Source: Caldifarciminota bacterium
GTDB taxonomy: Bacteria > Hydrothermota > Tepidihabitantia > SM23-42
NCBI GenBank assembly: GCA_014859085.1
Contig: JACUUY010000009.1
Coordinates: 1 to 40,889 of the forward strand
DNA length: 40,889 nt
Reading direction: 5' to 3'
Below the pieces are notes generated by a model. The model was not told the DNA's origin. It made no database searches and saw nothing but the letters and a program-made list of their open reading frames with translations. Positions within the stretch are counted from its first letter, which is position 1. Each line of letters opens with the position of its first letter. This document shows, in pieces, positions 16,821-28,518 of this stretch. The position numbers and the translations under genes are program-made.

Positions 16821-18015
16821 GAAGATCGTTGTCGATATCAACCCCGAGATCCGGGATGTCCTGGTGGAGATGGGCGCGGTCGATATATACAAGTGTTACC
16901 AGTGCGGCAAGTGCGCGAGTGCGTGTCCGTGGTTTCAGGTGGGGACCTACGATTTCCCGGTCTTCCGGTATCCGCTGGAGACCGCGCTCGGCCTGGTCGC
17001 AAGCAGCGAGGAAAAAGAAGATCTGGCAAAAGAGGTCGATAAGCTGTACCGTTGCGTCGGCTGCGAGGCGTGTGTTGACCAGTGTCCGCTGGGCGTGGAC
17101 ATACCCGATATCCTGAGGGCGGCAAGAAGGATCCTGCTCGATTTCGGATGCTATCCCGAGCCGCTCAAGTCCGTGGTGCAGAAGATCAGGAATGTGGGAA
17201 ATCCGCTCGGCGAGCCGCGCGAGAAGCGCGCTGATTGGGCCGGCGATTTGGATATCAGCGCGTTTCAAACGCATATGGAGATCCTCTATTTCCCGTGCTG
17301 TATCCCGTCGTACGATGCGCGGATCCAGAATGTGGCAAGGTCGACTGCGCGCGTGCTCAAGAAGGGCGGCGTGCCGTTCGGCATCCTGGGCGCAAAGGAA
17401 CAGTGCTGCGGTGAGGCGATACGCCGGGTCGGCGCGGAAAGCGTCTATCAGGAAGCGGCCAAGGCGAATATCCGCAGCTTCGAGGCGGCCGGGGTGAGGC
17501 GGGTCCTGGTCAGCTCGCCCCATTGTCTGGTCACGTTCAAGAACGAGTATCCTGAACTGGGGAGCAGTGTTGAGGCCATCCATGCTACGGAATATCTGTG
17601 GCCGCTGATCGAACAGGGCCGGCTCAAACCCGCGAAGAGCGTCAATAAGAAAGTAGTGTACCATGATCCATGCACGCTGGGGCGTCAGTGCGGGATCTAC
17701 GACGCGCCGAGAAAGATCCTGCGGAGCATCCCCGGTCTGGCATTGCTGGAGGTCGAAGATTTCGCACGCGAGTTCAGCTTATGCTGCGGCGCGGGCAGTG
17801 GCGCGCTCTGGCTCGATTGGCCCAAGGGCGAGCGGATCGCCGACGTCCGGATCAAACAGCTGGTCGATACCGGCGCTGAGGTGATCGCGGTCGCCTGTCC
17901 GTATTGTCTGCAGATGTTTGAAGAGACCGTGAAGGCAATGAACCTGAACATTCCGGTCATGGACGTGACGGAAATATTGTATGAAGCATTGAACGAAAAG
18001 GGATCAGCGGAGTAG
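16807..18015 (+). CDS. HdrC/HdrB-type (HdrD-like) iron-sulfur protein with two CCG domains
   Basis: A 402-residue soluble protein joining an HdrC-like ferredoxin part with an HdrB-like part. It has two 4Fe-4S motifs, C30-C33-C36-C40 and C83-C86-C89-C93. These are followed by two CCG domains: CCIPSYD...QCCGE and, later, HDPCTLGRQ...CCGAGSG...ACPYCLQM. CCG domains carry the non-cubane clusters that reduce disulfides or accept electrons in HdrB, GlpC and LutA families. The TTG start lies inside hdrA (14-base overlap), with GGAGGT five bases upstream, so translation is coupled. The natural substrate is unknown; a role as the electron acceptor side of HdrA is inferred. Confidence 0.88.
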   Translation: MAKNKKIVVDINPEIRDVLVEMGAVDIYKCYQCGKCASACPWFQVGTYDFPVFRYPLETALGLVASSEEKEDLAKEVDKLYRCVGCEACVDQCPLGVDIPDILRAARRILLDFGCYPEPLKSVVQKIRNVGNPLGEPREKRADWAGDLDISAFQTHMEILYFPCCIPSYDARIQNVARSTARVLKKGGVPFGILGAKEQCCGEAIRRVGAESVYQEAAKANIRSFEAAGVRRVLVSSPHCLVTFKNEYPELGSSVEAIHATEYLWPLIEQGRLKPAKSVNKKVVYHDPCTLGRQCGIYDAPRKILRSIPGLALLEVEDFAREFSLCCGAGSGALWLDWPKGERIADVRIKQLVDTGAEVIAVACPYCLQMFEETVKAMNLNIPVMDVTEILYEALNEKGSAE

Positions 18016-18018
18016 ACA

Positions 18019-19515
18019 GTGGCAATGAAGATGAAACACCTTTTGCATAAGTTACCGGCAGAACGAGACTTACGCGCGGTGCCGAGACCGTACATCAATC
18101 ATTCGGTCGAGTTGAAGAAAAGCTTCACGCCCGAAGAACGAGCCGGGATGCTGGAGGCGGTTGGTTTGAATGTTTTTTTCTTTCCCTCCGAGATGATAAC
18201 CGGTTGCGACCTTCTGTCCGATTCCGGAGTGACGACGATGACCGGCGAACAGTGGGCGGCATTGCATATGGGCGACGAGGCATACGGGTCGAATCGGGGT
18301 TATTTCATGCTGAAGGACCAGGTTAGAGAAACGTTCGGCAGTGCTTTCTTCAATGAACCCGGTGTTGGTGAGCCGAATGCCTTCCTGTTTCACCAGGGCC
18401 GGGCAAGCGAGGATGCTCTCTTCTCCCAGTTGGGTAAGACTGGTACGGACCTGATTATTCCGAGCAATGGGCACTTCGACACGACCGGTGCGAATATCGA
18501 AGCGAACACGATGCACGCGCTCAATCTTTTTTCCGATGAACTCGCTGCGCCGCTGAGCAATGCAGCATTTAAAGGAAACATGAACGTCCCGGCACTGGAA
18601 GCGCTGCTTGAAGCGTCGCACGATCGCGTGCCGCTCGTTTATTTGACGATTACCAACAACACGGCGGGCGGCCAGCCAGTATCCATGGCAAATATCAGAG
18701 AGGTGCGCCGCATCACGGATGAGTATTCCATCCCGCTGTTCTTTGATGGTTGCCGCTTTGCCGAGAATGCCTGGTTCATAAAACAATTCGAACCTGGCTA
18801 CGCCGACAAACAGATCAAAGACATCGTTCGCGAGATGTTCTCGCATGCCGATGGTTTTACGATCAGCTTCAAAAAAGACGGTCTCGTGAATATGGGCGGG
18901 GGATTGTTCATCAGGAATGGTGGACTGTTCACGAAAAAATACCCCCATCTGCCAGGTATGATCCTCGATTACCAGATACTGACCGAAGGTCACCCGACGT
19001 ACGGCGGTTTGTGCGGCCGCGACATTATGGCGCTCGTATCTGGTCTGAGAATCGTGACGGGCTGTGAATATTTGACCCATCGCATTGAACAGGTGCGGCG
19101 GTTTGGCGCGGAGATGTCTGGTCGGGGGATTCCGGTTTTGAACCCGGTCGGCGGACACGCGGTATATGTTGATATCAACAGATTCTTTGAAGGCACGGCG
19201 ATGAAGCCTGATGATTTCGGTGGTATTTCGTTGTGCGCTGTCTTGCTCGCAGCATACGGTCACCGTGCGTGCGAACTTGGCTACTTCACCTTTGGTCGTT
19301 ATGACCGGGACAAGGAGCGAGAGATCCACCCTCAACTGAACTTCGTGCGGTTCGCGGTGCCGAGGCTGCGCTATGAGAGACAGGACCTTGATTCGGTCGT
19401 TGCCTCAATGGAGGCACTCTATGAAAACCGCGATGGTATTCCGGGTGTGCGTGTGATGTATGGCCGCGAACTGCCGCTGCGTCATTTCAAGGCGCGCTTC
19501 GAATTCAATAAATGA
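18019..19515 (+). CDS. Tryptophanase / tyrosine phenol-lyase family beta-eliminating lyase
   Basis: A 498-residue fold-type I PLP enzyme. The region [12 protein letters not shown] matches the PLP-lysine segment of tryptophanase and tyrosine phenol-lyase; K286 would be the Schiff-base lysine. Other family segments are [20 protein letters not shown] (65-84), [19 protein letters not shown] and [14 protein letters not shown] (241-254). The product would be indole or phenol plus pyruvate and ammonia, feeding pyruvate into fermentation. Tryptophan versus tyrosine cannot be told here. GTG 18019 is used because GGAG ends 6 bases upstream and the previous stop is only 3 bases away. It sits in the catabolic cluster, which supports an amino-acid-degrading role. 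Confidence 0.85.
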   Translation: MAMKMKHLLHKLPAERDLRAVPRPYINHSVELKKSFTPEERAGMLEAVGLNVFFFPSEMITGCDLLSDSGVTTMTGEQWAALHMGDEAYGSNRGYFMLKDQVRETFGSAFFNEPGVGEPNAFLFHQGRASEDALFSQLGKTGTDLIIPSNGHFDTTGANIEANTMHALNLFSDELAAPLSNAAFKGNMNVPALEALLEASHDRVPLVYLTITNNTAGGQPVSMANIREVRRITDEYSIPLFFDGCRFAENAWFIKQFEPGYADKQIKDIVREMFSHADGFTISFKKDGLVNMGGGLFIRNGGLFTKKYPHLPGMILDYQILTEGHPTYGGLCGRDIMALVSGLRIVTGCEYLTHRIEQVRRFGAEMSGRGIPVLNPVGGHAVYVDINRFFEGTAMKPDDFGGISLCAVLLAAYGHRACELGYFTFGRYDRDKEREIHPQLNFVRFAVPRLRYERQDLDSVVASMEALYENRDGIPGVRVMYGRELPLRHFKARFEFNK

Positions 19516-19531
19516 AAGCGACGAACAGAAC

Positions 19532-21241
<1,710 letters not shown>

Positions 21242-21251
21242 GGATGAGCAT

Positions 21252-22733
21252 ATGCCCGTGAGGATCGATCGATCGCTGGCGGTGATCTTGCTGCTGTGCG
21301 TAGCGTGGATCAGCGTCGCGCCGGCCGATAACATAGACCATTTCGAGCGCGCCAATGAGTTGTTGGAGGCGGGGAATTACCCGGCGGCGATAACAACGTA
21401 CGAAACCTTCATAAAAGAAAACCCGGACAGCGATCTTGTGCCGGCGGCAAAGTGGGCGATCGCCAATATTCACTTTGTGGTTGAGAAGGACTACCGCAAG
21501 GCTGCTCTTCTTTATCAGAACATCATCGGCAAGCATACGGACACGGGCTGGGAAATACTCTCATATGAAAGGCTCGGCGCCTGCTATGAGCAGGAGCAGC
21601 GCTGGATTGATGCGGCGAGGTTATACGAGTCGGCCATTGAGAGGCTGGCCGCGCCGTCCCATGCCGAGGCCGCGGCGGATTGGTATGATGGTTTTAAGGA
21701 AAGACTGCTCTCGTGCTATCGCATGCTCAATGATCTTCCGGGTATGGTGCGCGTCTACGATGAATCTTTGGAGAAAAGCCCGTTGGTCTCTTCTGCGCCG
21801 GGCGATCTGTTCGGCCTGGCCGAGGTCTTTCTCGAAATGAACGATCCGGCCACAGCGGCCAGCCATTTTGCCGCGGTCGTTGACCGGTATCCCTTCTCGG
21901 CTCACGCCCGGAGGGTGCGCGATGAGCACGGAAAACTGCTCGCCGCGCAAGTAAGTTATGACTGGGTACCGTTTGCGACCTTCCAGACCTGCCTGACCCT
22001 CAGCGAGTCAGGGAGGTATGAAGAGGCATCGGTTGGCTTCGATACCGTGATCGCGCGCAAGGAGGGCACCGGGATGGAGCATGCAGCGCGGTTCCAGAAA
22101 GAATTGATCAGGTTCAGGCAAACGGGCGATGCTGCGTCGTTCCGTGACCGGTTGATGAAGAGCCGCGAGGAGCATCCATACGGGTTCGGCGGCGTATCTG
22201 AAGACGAACTGTACGATATCCTCGAGACCGTGATCAAGGCACAGGAGACGGCCGCTTCGAACCCCGGTGAGTTCACACCATATGCGCGCATGGCGTATGC
22301 CTATTATCAGATCCGTGCCTACTCCCCGGCGATCGAGAACTACGAGCGGGCGATCGAGTTCGCTCCAAATAACAGTGACCTCTATGTCATGCTCGGTTAC
22401 TGCTACATGGGTGTCGGGGCTTACGATGACGCGATCCGCGTGTTCGGAAAATCGATCGAGACTGCGCCCTGGGATCCCAATTCCTATGACAGCATGGCCG
22501 AAGCATACTACACCCGCGGCGATACGGCAATGGCCGTAGAATTCTACGAAAAGTCTCTGTCGGTCGATCCCACTTTTGTCAATCCCTACTACGTCTTGGG
22601 CGAGATCAATATGCACGCCGGTCACAAGGATAAGGCGGTTCATTATCTGAGCCGGTATCTTGAGCTGGCGCCCGAAGGATCGCGGGCAGGAGAAGCCCGT
22701 GCGCTGCTGGACGGGTTGACCGATGAATATTGA
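21252..22733 (+). CDS. Exported TPR-repeat protein
   Basis: About 493 residues. A signal peptide covers roughly 1-25 (RSLAVILLLCVAWISVAPA|DN), so the protein is exported. The remainder is tetratricopeptide-like helical pairs. Clear units are near the N-terminus (ANELLEAGNYPAAITTYETF...NPDSDLVPAAKWAIANIH) and near the C-terminus (AYYQIRAYSPAIENYERAIEFAPNNSDLYVMLGYCYMGVGAYDDAIRVFGKSIETAP and two more). TPRs mediate protein contacts; a periplasmic or envelope scaffold is likely, without any catalytic motif. It starts 10 bases after glnS. ATG 21252 fits the signal peptide; an in-frame ATG at 21228 overlaps glnS. Confidence 0.75.
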   Translation: MPVRIDRSLAVILLLCVAWISVAPADNIDHFERANELLEAGNYPAAITTYETFIKENPDSDLVPAAKWAIANIHFVVEKDYRKAALLYQNIIGKHTDTGWEILSYERLGACYEQEQRWIDAARLYESAIERLAAPSHAEAAADWYDGFKERLLSCYRMLNDLPGMVRVYDESLEKSPLVSSAPGDLFGLAEVFLEMNDPATAASHFAAVVDRYPFSAHARRVRDEHGKLLAAQVSYDWVPFATFQTCLTLSESGRYEEASVGFDTVIARKEGTGMEHAARFQKELIRFRQTGDAASFRDRLMKSREEHPYGFGGVSEDELYDILETVIKAQETAASNPGEFTPYARMAYAYYQIRAYSPAIENYERAIEFAPNNSDLYVMLGYCYMGVGAYDDAIRVFGKSIETAPWDPNSYDSMAEAYYTRGDTAMAVEFYEKSLSVDPTFVNPYYVLGEINMHAGHKDKAVHYLSRYLELAPEGSRAGEARALLDGLTDEY

Positions 22734-22763
22734 GCGGTCCCCTGGCTGGCGTATTACTGAGAT

Positions 22764-23717
22764 ATGGATGGTATCGAGCACCGGTTGAGGGGTCTGCTGC
22801 GAGGCGAGAAGCGGATGATCGCGCAGATCATCAGTGCCGTTGAGAACGACTGCGCACAGGGCCTCTTGCAGAACATCTTCCCCTATACGGGCCGGGCATA
22901 TCACGTCGGGATAACCGGACCACCCGGTGCCGGTAAATCGACACTGGTGAATGCCGTAGCCAAACAATTCCTCCAGCAGGGCAAGAAGATCGGCATCATC
23001 GCGGTCGACCCCAGTTCTCCGTTTTCCGGCGGCGCGTTGCTCGGCGACCGCGTGCGCATGACCGACCTGGCAGCGCACAGGGATGTCTTCATCCGGAGCA
23101 TGGCGTCACGCGGCAGTCTAGGTGGTCTTGCGCGGACGACCAAGGATGCCGCGCTCGTTCTCGACGCCGCCGGCATGGATTATGTCCTGATCGAAACGAT
23201 CGGCGTCGGGCAGGTCGAACTCGACATTGCCGGCGTATGCGATACGACGGTCGTCGTGCTCGTGCCCGAGTCCGGGGACAGCATCCAGGCGATGAAAGCG
23301 GGGCTCCTCGAGATCGCCGATATTCTCGTCGTCAACAAGAGCGACCGCGACGGAAGCGAGCGGCTCGTTATGGAGTTGAAGTTCGCGATGGAAATGAGAG
23401 AGCGCGAACCCGACTGGGAATATCCAATTCTGATGACGACCGCGACCGAAGAAAAGGGGATAGGTCAGCTTGTGATTGCCCTGCAGGCGCATATCGATCA
23501 TCTCTCAATGACCGGCAAACTCGAGGAACAGAGAAAAGCCAAGTTGCTGCACCACGTGCACGAACTGGTCGAGCAGAAGATCCGATCGCATCTTGAGGAG
23601 AATGTCATGCACGAGCATGACCTTCGGACATTGGTCGACCGTATTTACAGGCGCCGGCTGGATCCCTACCGAGTTGCGGAAAGAATCGCGAGGAAAATCG
23701 TCAAGGGTAGCCGATAG
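22764..23717 (+). CDS. meaB: Acyl-CoA mutase chaperone GTPase MeaB
   Basis: A 317-residue G3E-family GTPase that loads and protects adenosylcobalamin in methylmalonyl- and isobutyryl-CoA mutases. Walker A is GPPGAGKS (52-59), followed by IAVDPSSPFSGGALLGDRVRM, the switch-like DRVRMTDLAAHRDVFIRSMASRG region, ETIGVGQVE and the base-specificity motif NKSD. The length and the C-terminal arm fit MeaB/ArgK proteins. It stands directly upstream of a mutase large subunit (9-base gap), as usual. The start ATG has only a weak ribosome-binding site, so it may be coupled to upstream translation. Confidence 0.95.
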   Translation: MDGIEHRLRGLLRGEKRMIAQIISAVENDCAQGLLQNIFPYTGRAYHVGITGPPGAGKSTLVNAVAKQFLQQGKKIGIIAVDPSSPFSGGALLGDRVRMTDLAAHRDVFIRSMASRGSLGGLARTTKDAALVLDAAGMDYVLIETIGVGQVELDIAGVCDTTVVVLVPESGDSIQAMKAGLLEIADILVVNKSDRDGSERLVMELKFAMEMREREPDWEYPILMTTATEEKGIGQLVIALQAHIDHLSMTGKLEEQRKAKLLHHVHELVEQKIRSHLEENVMHEHDLRTLVDRIYRRRLDPYRVAERIARKIVKGSR

Positions 23718-23726
23718 GAGGTTTCC

Positions 23727-25358
23727 GTGAAAAGAGCAAAGTGGGATGCAAAATTCAAGGCGTGCCGAGAAAGGGATATTGATTTCAGTACTGTCTCGGG
23801 CCTGCCGGTCAGGCCGCTGTACACGCCGGCCGACATCGCCGGTTTTGAGCATGACCGCGACCTCGGTTATCCGGGCGAGTTTCCCTACGTGCGCGGCGTG
23901 CAAACCAGCATGTACCGCGGCCGTCTGTGGACCATGCGGCAATTCTCCGGCTTCGGCACGGCCGGGGACACGAACCGGCGTTACAAGTACCTGTTGAAAC
24001 ACGGGCAGACCGGGCTCTCGGTGGCTTTTGATTTTCCCACGCTCTACGGCCGGGATTCTGATGATCCCTTTGCCCGGGGCGAAGTCGGCAAGTGCGGCGT
24101 CGCCATCGACAGCCTGCAGGACATGGAGACACTGTTCAGCAGTATCCCGCTCGACAAGATCTCGACTTCGATGACGATCAACCCGCCGGCCGCCATGCTC
24201 CTTGCGATGTATATCGCGGTCGGTGAGAAGCAGAAATTGCCGGCACACATCCTTACCGGTACGATACAGAATGATATGCTCAAGGAATATCAGGCACAGA
24301 AGACCTGGATCTATCCGCCCGAACCCTCCCTCAAGATCATCGCGGACATTCTCGAATACTGCGCGGAGCGCGTTCCGCGCTGGAACACGATCTCGATATC
24401 CGGCTACCACATAAGGGAAGCCGGTTCCACGGCCGTGCAAGAGCTCGCGTTCACGCTCAAGAATGGATTCACGTACGTTGAGCGCGGCATCAGCGCAGGC
24501 CTGCCCGTTGACAAATTCGCGCCGCGCCTGTCTTTTTTCTTCAACGCGCATCTGGATTTTTTCGAGGAGATTGCAAAATACCGCGCCGCGCGCCGGATAT
24601 GGGCGCACACCATGCGCGATAAATACGGGGCCCAGGATCCCCGTTCCTACCTCATGCGCTTTCACACACAGACCGCGGGATGCACCCTGACCGCGCAGCA
24701 GCCCGAGAACAACATCGTGCGCACTGCCTATCAAGCACTCTCGGCCGTCCTCGGCGGCACCCAGTCTCTGCATACCAATTCCATGGATGAGAGCTATGCA
24801 CTGCCCACGGAGAAAGCCGTCAAGATCGCGCTCCGCACGCAGCAGTTGCTGGCTTACGAGACGGGCGTGCCGAATACCATCGACCCGATGGCTGGTTCGT
24901 ACTATGTCGAAGCATTGACCAACGAACTCGAACGGGAAGCGTACAAGTATTTTGAGAAGATCGACAAAATGGGCGGTGTTATTCCGGCCATCGAAAAGGG
25001 ATACTTCCAGAAAGAGATATCGCGCAGCGCCTATTCCTATCAGGTGGCCCTGGAGCGGCAGAGGAAGCACCATGTCGGGGTCAATATCTTCACCGAAGAC
25101 GAAAAGCCCGCCATCGAGACCTTGAAGATCCCGCCCGCGGTCGAGAAGGTTCAGATAGCAAAACTGAGACGGCTGAGAAGGGAGCGGAATAACCAAAGGG
25201 TCAAGGAGAAACTGCGCTTATTACGCAAGGCGGCAAAGGATGGAGAGAACCTGATGCCCAGGATTCTTGATTGCGTCAGGGCGTACGCGACGTTGGGCGA
25301 AATGTGCAGCACGTTGAAGGAAGAATACGGGGTGTACCGCGAGCCGATCATCTTTTAG
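23727..25358 (+). CDS. icmA: Isobutyryl-CoA mutase-like large subunit
   Basis: A 543-residue B12-dependent acyl-CoA mutase TIM-barrel subunit without its own B12 domain. In methylmalonyl-CoA mutase, Tyr89 and Arg207 (Propionibacterium numbering) bind the substrate carboxylate. Here those positions are Phe73 (RQFSGF) and Gln191 ([10 protein letters not shown]). The catalytic His is kept (Y227-H228 in [10 protein letters not shown]). Phe plus Gln is the known signature of isobutyryl-CoA mutase, which interconverts isobutyryl-CoA and butyryl-CoA. That makes a methylmalonyl-CoA substrate unlikely. GTG start with TAGGAGG upstream. MeaB precedes it and the B12 subunit follows. The residue assignment is by eye and should be confirmed in an alignment. 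Confidence 0.82.
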   Translation: MKRAKWDAKFKACRERDIDFSTVSGLPVRPLYTPADIAGFEHDRDLGYPGEFPYVRGVQTSMYRGRLWTMRQFSGFGTAGDTNRRYKYLLKHGQTGLSVAFDFPTLYGRDSDDPFARGEVGKCGVAIDSLQDMETLFSSIPLDKISTSMTINPPAAMLLAMYIAVGEKQKLPAHILTGTIQNDMLKEYQAQKTWIYPPEPSLKIIADILEYCAERVPRWNTISISGYHIREAGSTAVQELAFTLKNGFTYVERGISAGLPVDKFAPRLSFFFNAHLDFFEEIAKYRAARRIWAHTMRDKYGAQDPRSYLMRFHTQTAGCTLTAQQPENNIVRTAYQALSAVLGGTQSLHTNSMDESYALPTEKAVKIALRTQQLLAYETGVPNTIDPMAGSYYVEALTNELEREAYKYFEKIDKMGGVIPAIEKGYFQKEISRSAYSYQVALERQRKHHVGVNIFTEDEKPAIETLKIPPAVEKVQIAKLRRLRRERNNQRVKEKLRLLRKAAKDGENLMPRILDCVRAYATLGEMCSTLKEEYGVYREPIIF

Positions 25359-25400
25359 AAATTTCGCATTTCGCATTTCGAATTTCGAAATTGTTGTTGG
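25359..25400. repeat. Short TTTCG-type intergenic repeat
   Basis: Between the mutase and the B12-subunit gene, positions about 25363-25392 consist of repeated TTTCGCA/TTTCGAA units that end in the self-complementary AATTTCGAAATT. It is small and AT-rich, unlike the flanking genes, and resembles the other intergenic repeats of this window in style but not in sequence. Confidence 0.6.
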
Positions 25401-25408
25401 GAGGTTCT

Positions 25409-25906
25409 ATGGAACGAAAAATTCGTGTCTTAGTCGGTAAGCCCGGTCTGGATGGACATGACCGCGGCGCGAAGGTCGTTGCCGCCGCACTGCGTGATGC
25501 CGGCATGGAGGTCATATACACCGGACTGCACCAGACATGTGAGAGCATCGTCGATGCGGCGATTCAGGAAGATGTACAGGTTGTCGGCCTATCGATCCTG
25601 TCCGGCGCCCACATGACGATACTGCCCAGAATACTGAAACTGCTGAAGACCAGGAAGGCCGGCGACATGATTGTGATCGGCGGCGGTATTATTCCGGCCG
25701 ATGACGCGAAGAAACTCGAGAAAATGGGCGTGCGGCGGCTATTCGGCCCAGGTACGCCGACCGTTGAGATCGTCGATTGGATAAGAGCCAATGCCGGCAA
25801 GGTCGGCAAGTCCGGCAAGGTCGGCAAGTCCGGCAAGGTTCCACGGCATCAGACCGTAAAGAAAAAGAAGGCGACCGCAGTTGCCAGGTGGCGGAAGAAG
25901 AAATGA
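25409..25906 (+). CDS. B12-binding small subunit of acyl-CoA mutase
   Basis: A 165-residue cobalamin-binding Rossmann protein. It has the DxHxxG motif (D15, H17, G20 in GLDGHDRG), SILSGAHMT (62-70) and the GGGIIP loop (91-96), all typical of the C-terminal B12 domain of mutases. His17 would replace dimethylbenzimidazole as the lower cobalt ligand. The family normally ends near VDWIRAN; here about 37 extra residues follow, made of alternating GKV/GKS units and a Lys-rich tail ([15 protein letters not shown]). It is the only B12 subunit in the window for two large subunits. ATG 25409 has GGGAGG four bases upstream; a longer frame overlaps the mutase gene. Confidence 0.92.
   Translation: MERKIRVLVGKPGLDGHDRGAKVVAAALRDAGMEVIYTGLHQTCESIVDAAIQEDVQVVGLSILSGAHMTILPRILKLLKTRKAGDMIVIGGGIIPADDAKKLEKMGVRRLFGPGTPTVEIVDWIRANAGKVGKSGKVGKSGKVPRHQTVKKKKATAVARWRKKK
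25796..25840 (+). repeat. In-gene 18-bp tandem repeat encoding Gly-Lys tail
   Basis: Five consecutive 9-base units alternate GGCAAGGTC and GGCAAGTCC, an 18-bp period repeated about 2.5 times, inside the end of the B12-subunit gene. They encode [15 protein letters not shown]. Such near-perfect repeats can change in copy number by slippage, in steps of three residues. Confidence 0.85.
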
Positions 25907-26805
25907 TCGCCGGACAGAACTGCTTCAAGCTGGGCGAATTCGAATTATACCCGATATCGGACGGATATTTCTGGCTTGACGGCGGGGCGCTCTTCGGGGT
26001 CGTGCCCAAAGTCCTCTGGAGCCGGTTCCTGCCCGCCGATCCTGAGAACCGGGTGAAACTTGCGCTGAATTGCCTCCTCGTGAGGGCCCGGGGTAAGTGT
26101 GTGCTGATCGACACCGGACTGGGGGACAAGTTCAGCAAGCGCCTGAGGGAGATATATAAAGCGGCGCAGAAGGCGAAACTCCTTGACTCGCTGGCAGCGT
26201 TGAACGTGAAGCCCTCTGACATCGATTACGTGATCAACACCCATCTCCATTTTGACCACTGCGGCGGCAATACACAAAACGAGAACGGAAAGTACGTGCC
26301 GACCTTTCCCAATGCCCGCTATTTCATCCAGCAGCAGGAGTGGTTCTGCGCTCAGAACCTGGACGAACGGACACGGTCAAGTTACCGCGCAAGTGATTTC
26401 ATGCCCATCGAGGAGGCCGGTCAGGTTGAATTCGTCGACGGTGACGAGGATGTGATCCCGGGTATCAAGGTACTGCTTACGAACGGCCACACGCTCGGCC
26501 ACCAGTCAGTGATGATCACCAGCAAGCAGGGCAGGGCATTGTATCCTGGCGATCTCATACCGACCGCACACCATCTGAAAGCGCAATATCTGACCGCTTT
26601 TGATCTGTATCCGGTCGATCTTATCAGCCGGAAAAAGGAGATCGTCCAACAGGCGCTGCGGGAGAAATGGCTGTTCGTCCTGGAGCATGACCCGGACATG
26701 GTCTTCTGCCGTCTGACCGAGGACGGCGGCGTGGTAAAACCGGTGCCGGTCAGCGGCAGAATAACCAGGGCACGAATCCGGGGCGAACGGCAGAGTCCGG
26801 GATGA
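25903..26805 (+). CDS. Metallo-beta-lactamase-fold hydrolase
   Basis: A 300-residue MBL-fold enzyme with a complete di-zinc site: HLHFDH (H114, H116, D118, H119), H200 in GHTLGH, D217 in YPGDLIP and H262 in LEHDPD. It resembles the lactonase/thioesterase-like branch of the superfamily (quorum-lactonase and AttM/AiiB-like proteins share the [10 protein letters not shown] spelling). Its position between mutase and carboxylase genes suggests hydrolysis of a thioester or ester intermediate, but the substrate cannot be determined. The ATG overlaps the stop of the B12-subunit gene (ATGA), so translation is coupled. No signal peptide is seen, so it is cytosolic. Confidence 0.8.
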   Translation: MIAGQNCFKLGEFELYPISDGYFWLDGGALFGVVPKVLWSRFLPADPENRVKLALNCLLVRARGKCVLIDTGLGDKFSKRLREIYKAAQKAKLLDSLAALNVKPSDIDYVINTHLHFDHCGGNTQNENGKYVPTFPNARYFIQQQEWFCAQNLDERTRSSYRASDFMPIEEAGQVEFVDGDEDVIPGIKVLLTNGHTLGHQSVMITSKQGRALYPGDLIPTAHHLKAQYLTAFDLYPVDLISRKKEIVQQALREKWLFVLEHDPDMVFCRLTEDGGVVKPVPVSGRITRARIRGERQSPG

Positions 26806-26853
26806 GAACGCGGCTCGGTCAAGTTCAGGGATCGACCTGATCAGGGAGGATTG

Positions 26854-28401
26854 ATGGAAACCCCAGATAGACTACAGAGACTGGAGAAGCTCGAGAAAGA
26901 GGCATCGCTCGGCGGGGGTGCGGAGCGGATCAAGGCGCAGCACGGCAAGGGCAAGTTGACCGCACGGGAGCGCATAGATCTGCTGCTCGACGAGGGAACG
27001 TTCCAGGAGACCGACAAGTTTGTCACACACCGCTGCACTGATTTCGGCCTGGAAGAAAACAAGTTCTTGGGTGATGGCGTGGTGACCGGCTACGGCCGGA
27101 TAAACGGCCGTCCGGTTTGTGTCTTTGCCGAGGACTTCACGGTCTTCGGCGGGTCTCTGTCGCTGGCGTTTGCCGAGAAGATAGTGAAATTACAGGATCT
27201 GGCAATGAAGATCGGCTGTCCGGTGATCGGGCTGAAGGATTCGGGAGGGGCGAGGATCCAGGAGGGCGTTGACAGCCTGGCCGGCTACACCAACGTGTTC
27301 TTGAGGAACGTCCTTGCATCCGGCGTCGTGCCGCAGATCTCGGCAATAATGGGTCCGTGCGCCGGCGGTGCGGTTTACTCTCCGGCGATCACCGACTTCA
27401 TTATCATGGTCGGCGGTTCCTACATGTTCCTGACCGGTCCGGACGTGGTCAAGGCGGCAACGCATGAGGATGTTACCTATGAAGAACTTGGCGGCGCAAT
27501 GGTACACAACGAGAAATCCGGCGTTGCCCATTTCGCGGTCGATTCGGATATCGAATGTATTGAGTTGATCAAGAAACTGCTCTCCTTCATACCGCAGAAC
27601 AATCTCGCTGACCCGCCTATCAGTGAACCGACCGATCGGGCAAACCGCATGGATACCGAACTCGATGATATCATTCCTGCGAGTCCCAATAAACCTTATG
27701 ACATGCTTGAAGTAATAATGAAGGTCGTCGATAATGGCGATTTTTTAGAGGTCCACAAACACTACGCGCCGAATCTGATCGTTGGTTTCGCACGCCTCAA
27801 TGGCCGGGCCGCGGGTATCGTGGCAAACCAACCCGCAGTCCTGGCCGGGGTGCTGGACAGTAATTCCGGGATGAAGGGCGCGCGTTTCGTACGTTTCTGC
27901 GATTGTTTCAATATCCCTATCATCACTTTCGTCGATGTACCCGGCTTCTTGCCCGGCACGGCGCAGGAATGGGGCGGGGTGATAAAGAACGGAGCAAAGC
28001 TCCTCTATGCATTCTGCGAGGCAACCGTGCCCCGGGTCACGGTCATAACGCGCAAAGCGTATGGCGGAGCCTATTGTGTCATGAGCTCCAAGCATACCCG
28101 TACCGACGTGAATTTTGCCTGGCCCAGTGCCGAGATCGCGGTCATGGGGCCGGACGGTGCAGTGAAGGTGCTCTACAGGAAACAGCTCAGGGAAGCAAAG
28201 AACCCGGCGGCGCTCGAGCAGCAGCTCGTCACTGAATATACCGAGAAATTCGCCAATCCTTTCGTGACTGCGAGCAAGGGCTACATTGACGCGGTGATCA
28301 GGCCGGTAACCACGCGGCCGCGGATCATCGAGGCCCTGGAGATGATCGACAGCAAGCGCGACACCAATCCGTCGAAGAAGCACGGGAATATACCACTATG
28401 A
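26854..28401 (+). CDS. pccB: Acyl-CoA carboxylase carboxyltransferase subunit (propionyl-CoA type)
   Basis: About 515 residues, the usual size for the beta subunit of propionyl-CoA carboxylase or the methylmalonyl-CoA decarboxylase/transcarboxylase 12S subunit. Two crotonase-fold halves are seen: the N-half with [20 protein letters not shown] and the oxyanion segment [17 protein letters not shown], the C-half with [26 protein letters not shown] and [18 protein letters not shown]. It transfers CO2 between carboxybiotin and propionyl-CoA to give methylmalonyl-CoA. ATG 26854 is used because AGGGAGG lies 4-5 bases upstream; TTG 26851 would be too close. Biotin carboxylase and carrier genes follow, so an ATP-dependent carboxylase is likelier than a sodium-pump decarboxylase. 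Confidence 0.9.
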   Translation: METPDRLQRLEKLEKEASLGGGAERIKAQHGKGKLTARERIDLLLDEGTFQETDKFVTHRCTDFGLEENKFLGDGVVTGYGRINGRPVCVFAEDFTVFGGSLSLAFAEKIVKLQDLAMKIGCPVIGLKDSGGARIQEGVDSLAGYTNVFLRNVLASGVVPQISAIMGPCAGGAVYSPAITDFIIMVGGSYMFLTGPDVVKAATHEDVTYEELGGAMVHNEKSGVAHFAVDSDIECIELIKKLLSFIPQNNLADPPISEPTDRANRMDTELDDIIPASPNKPYDMLEVIMKVVDNGDFLEVHKHYAPNLIVGFARLNGRAAGIVANQPAVLAGVLDSNSGMKGARFVRFCDCFNIPIITFVDVPGFLPGTAQEWGGVIKNGAKLLYAFCEATVPRVTVITRKAYGGAYCVMSSKHTRTDVNFAWPSAEIAVMGPDGAVKVLYRKQLREAKNPAALEQQLVTEYTEKFANPFVTASKGYIDAVIRPVTTRPRIIEALEMIDSKRDTNPSKKHGNIPL

Positions 28402-28518
28402 GCAGACAAATCCTAAGCACGAAATCCGAAATCCGAAACAATATCAAATGCTCGAAATTCAAAACTATTTTGGATTTGTAGTTTTGAATCTGTTTAGGAT
28501 TTAGGGCTTCAGGGAAAT
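28402..28518. repeat. Intergenic family-2 palindromic repeat
   Basis: The gap between the carboxyltransferase and biotin carboxylase genes forms nested inverted repeats. The inner pair is ATTCAAAACTA (28457-28467) / TAGTTTTGAAT (28479-28489) with an 11-base loop. The outer pair is AAATCCTAA (28408-28416) / TTAGGATTT (28494-28502). The left arm contains repeated GAAATCC units. It lies wholly between genes of one operon, so it should be transcribed and fold. Confidence 0.8.

Noticed and set aside
23505-25196. Long minus-strand reading frame (563 codons) opposite the mutase gene
   Set aside because: It lies antisense to the isobutyryl-CoA mutase gene, which has clear family motifs. The antisense translation shows no family pattern and reflects codon bias.
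23727-25358. Second methylmalonyl-CoA mutase large subunit
   Set aside because: The two carboxylate-binding residues are Phe and Gln, which fit isobutyryl-CoA mutase instead.
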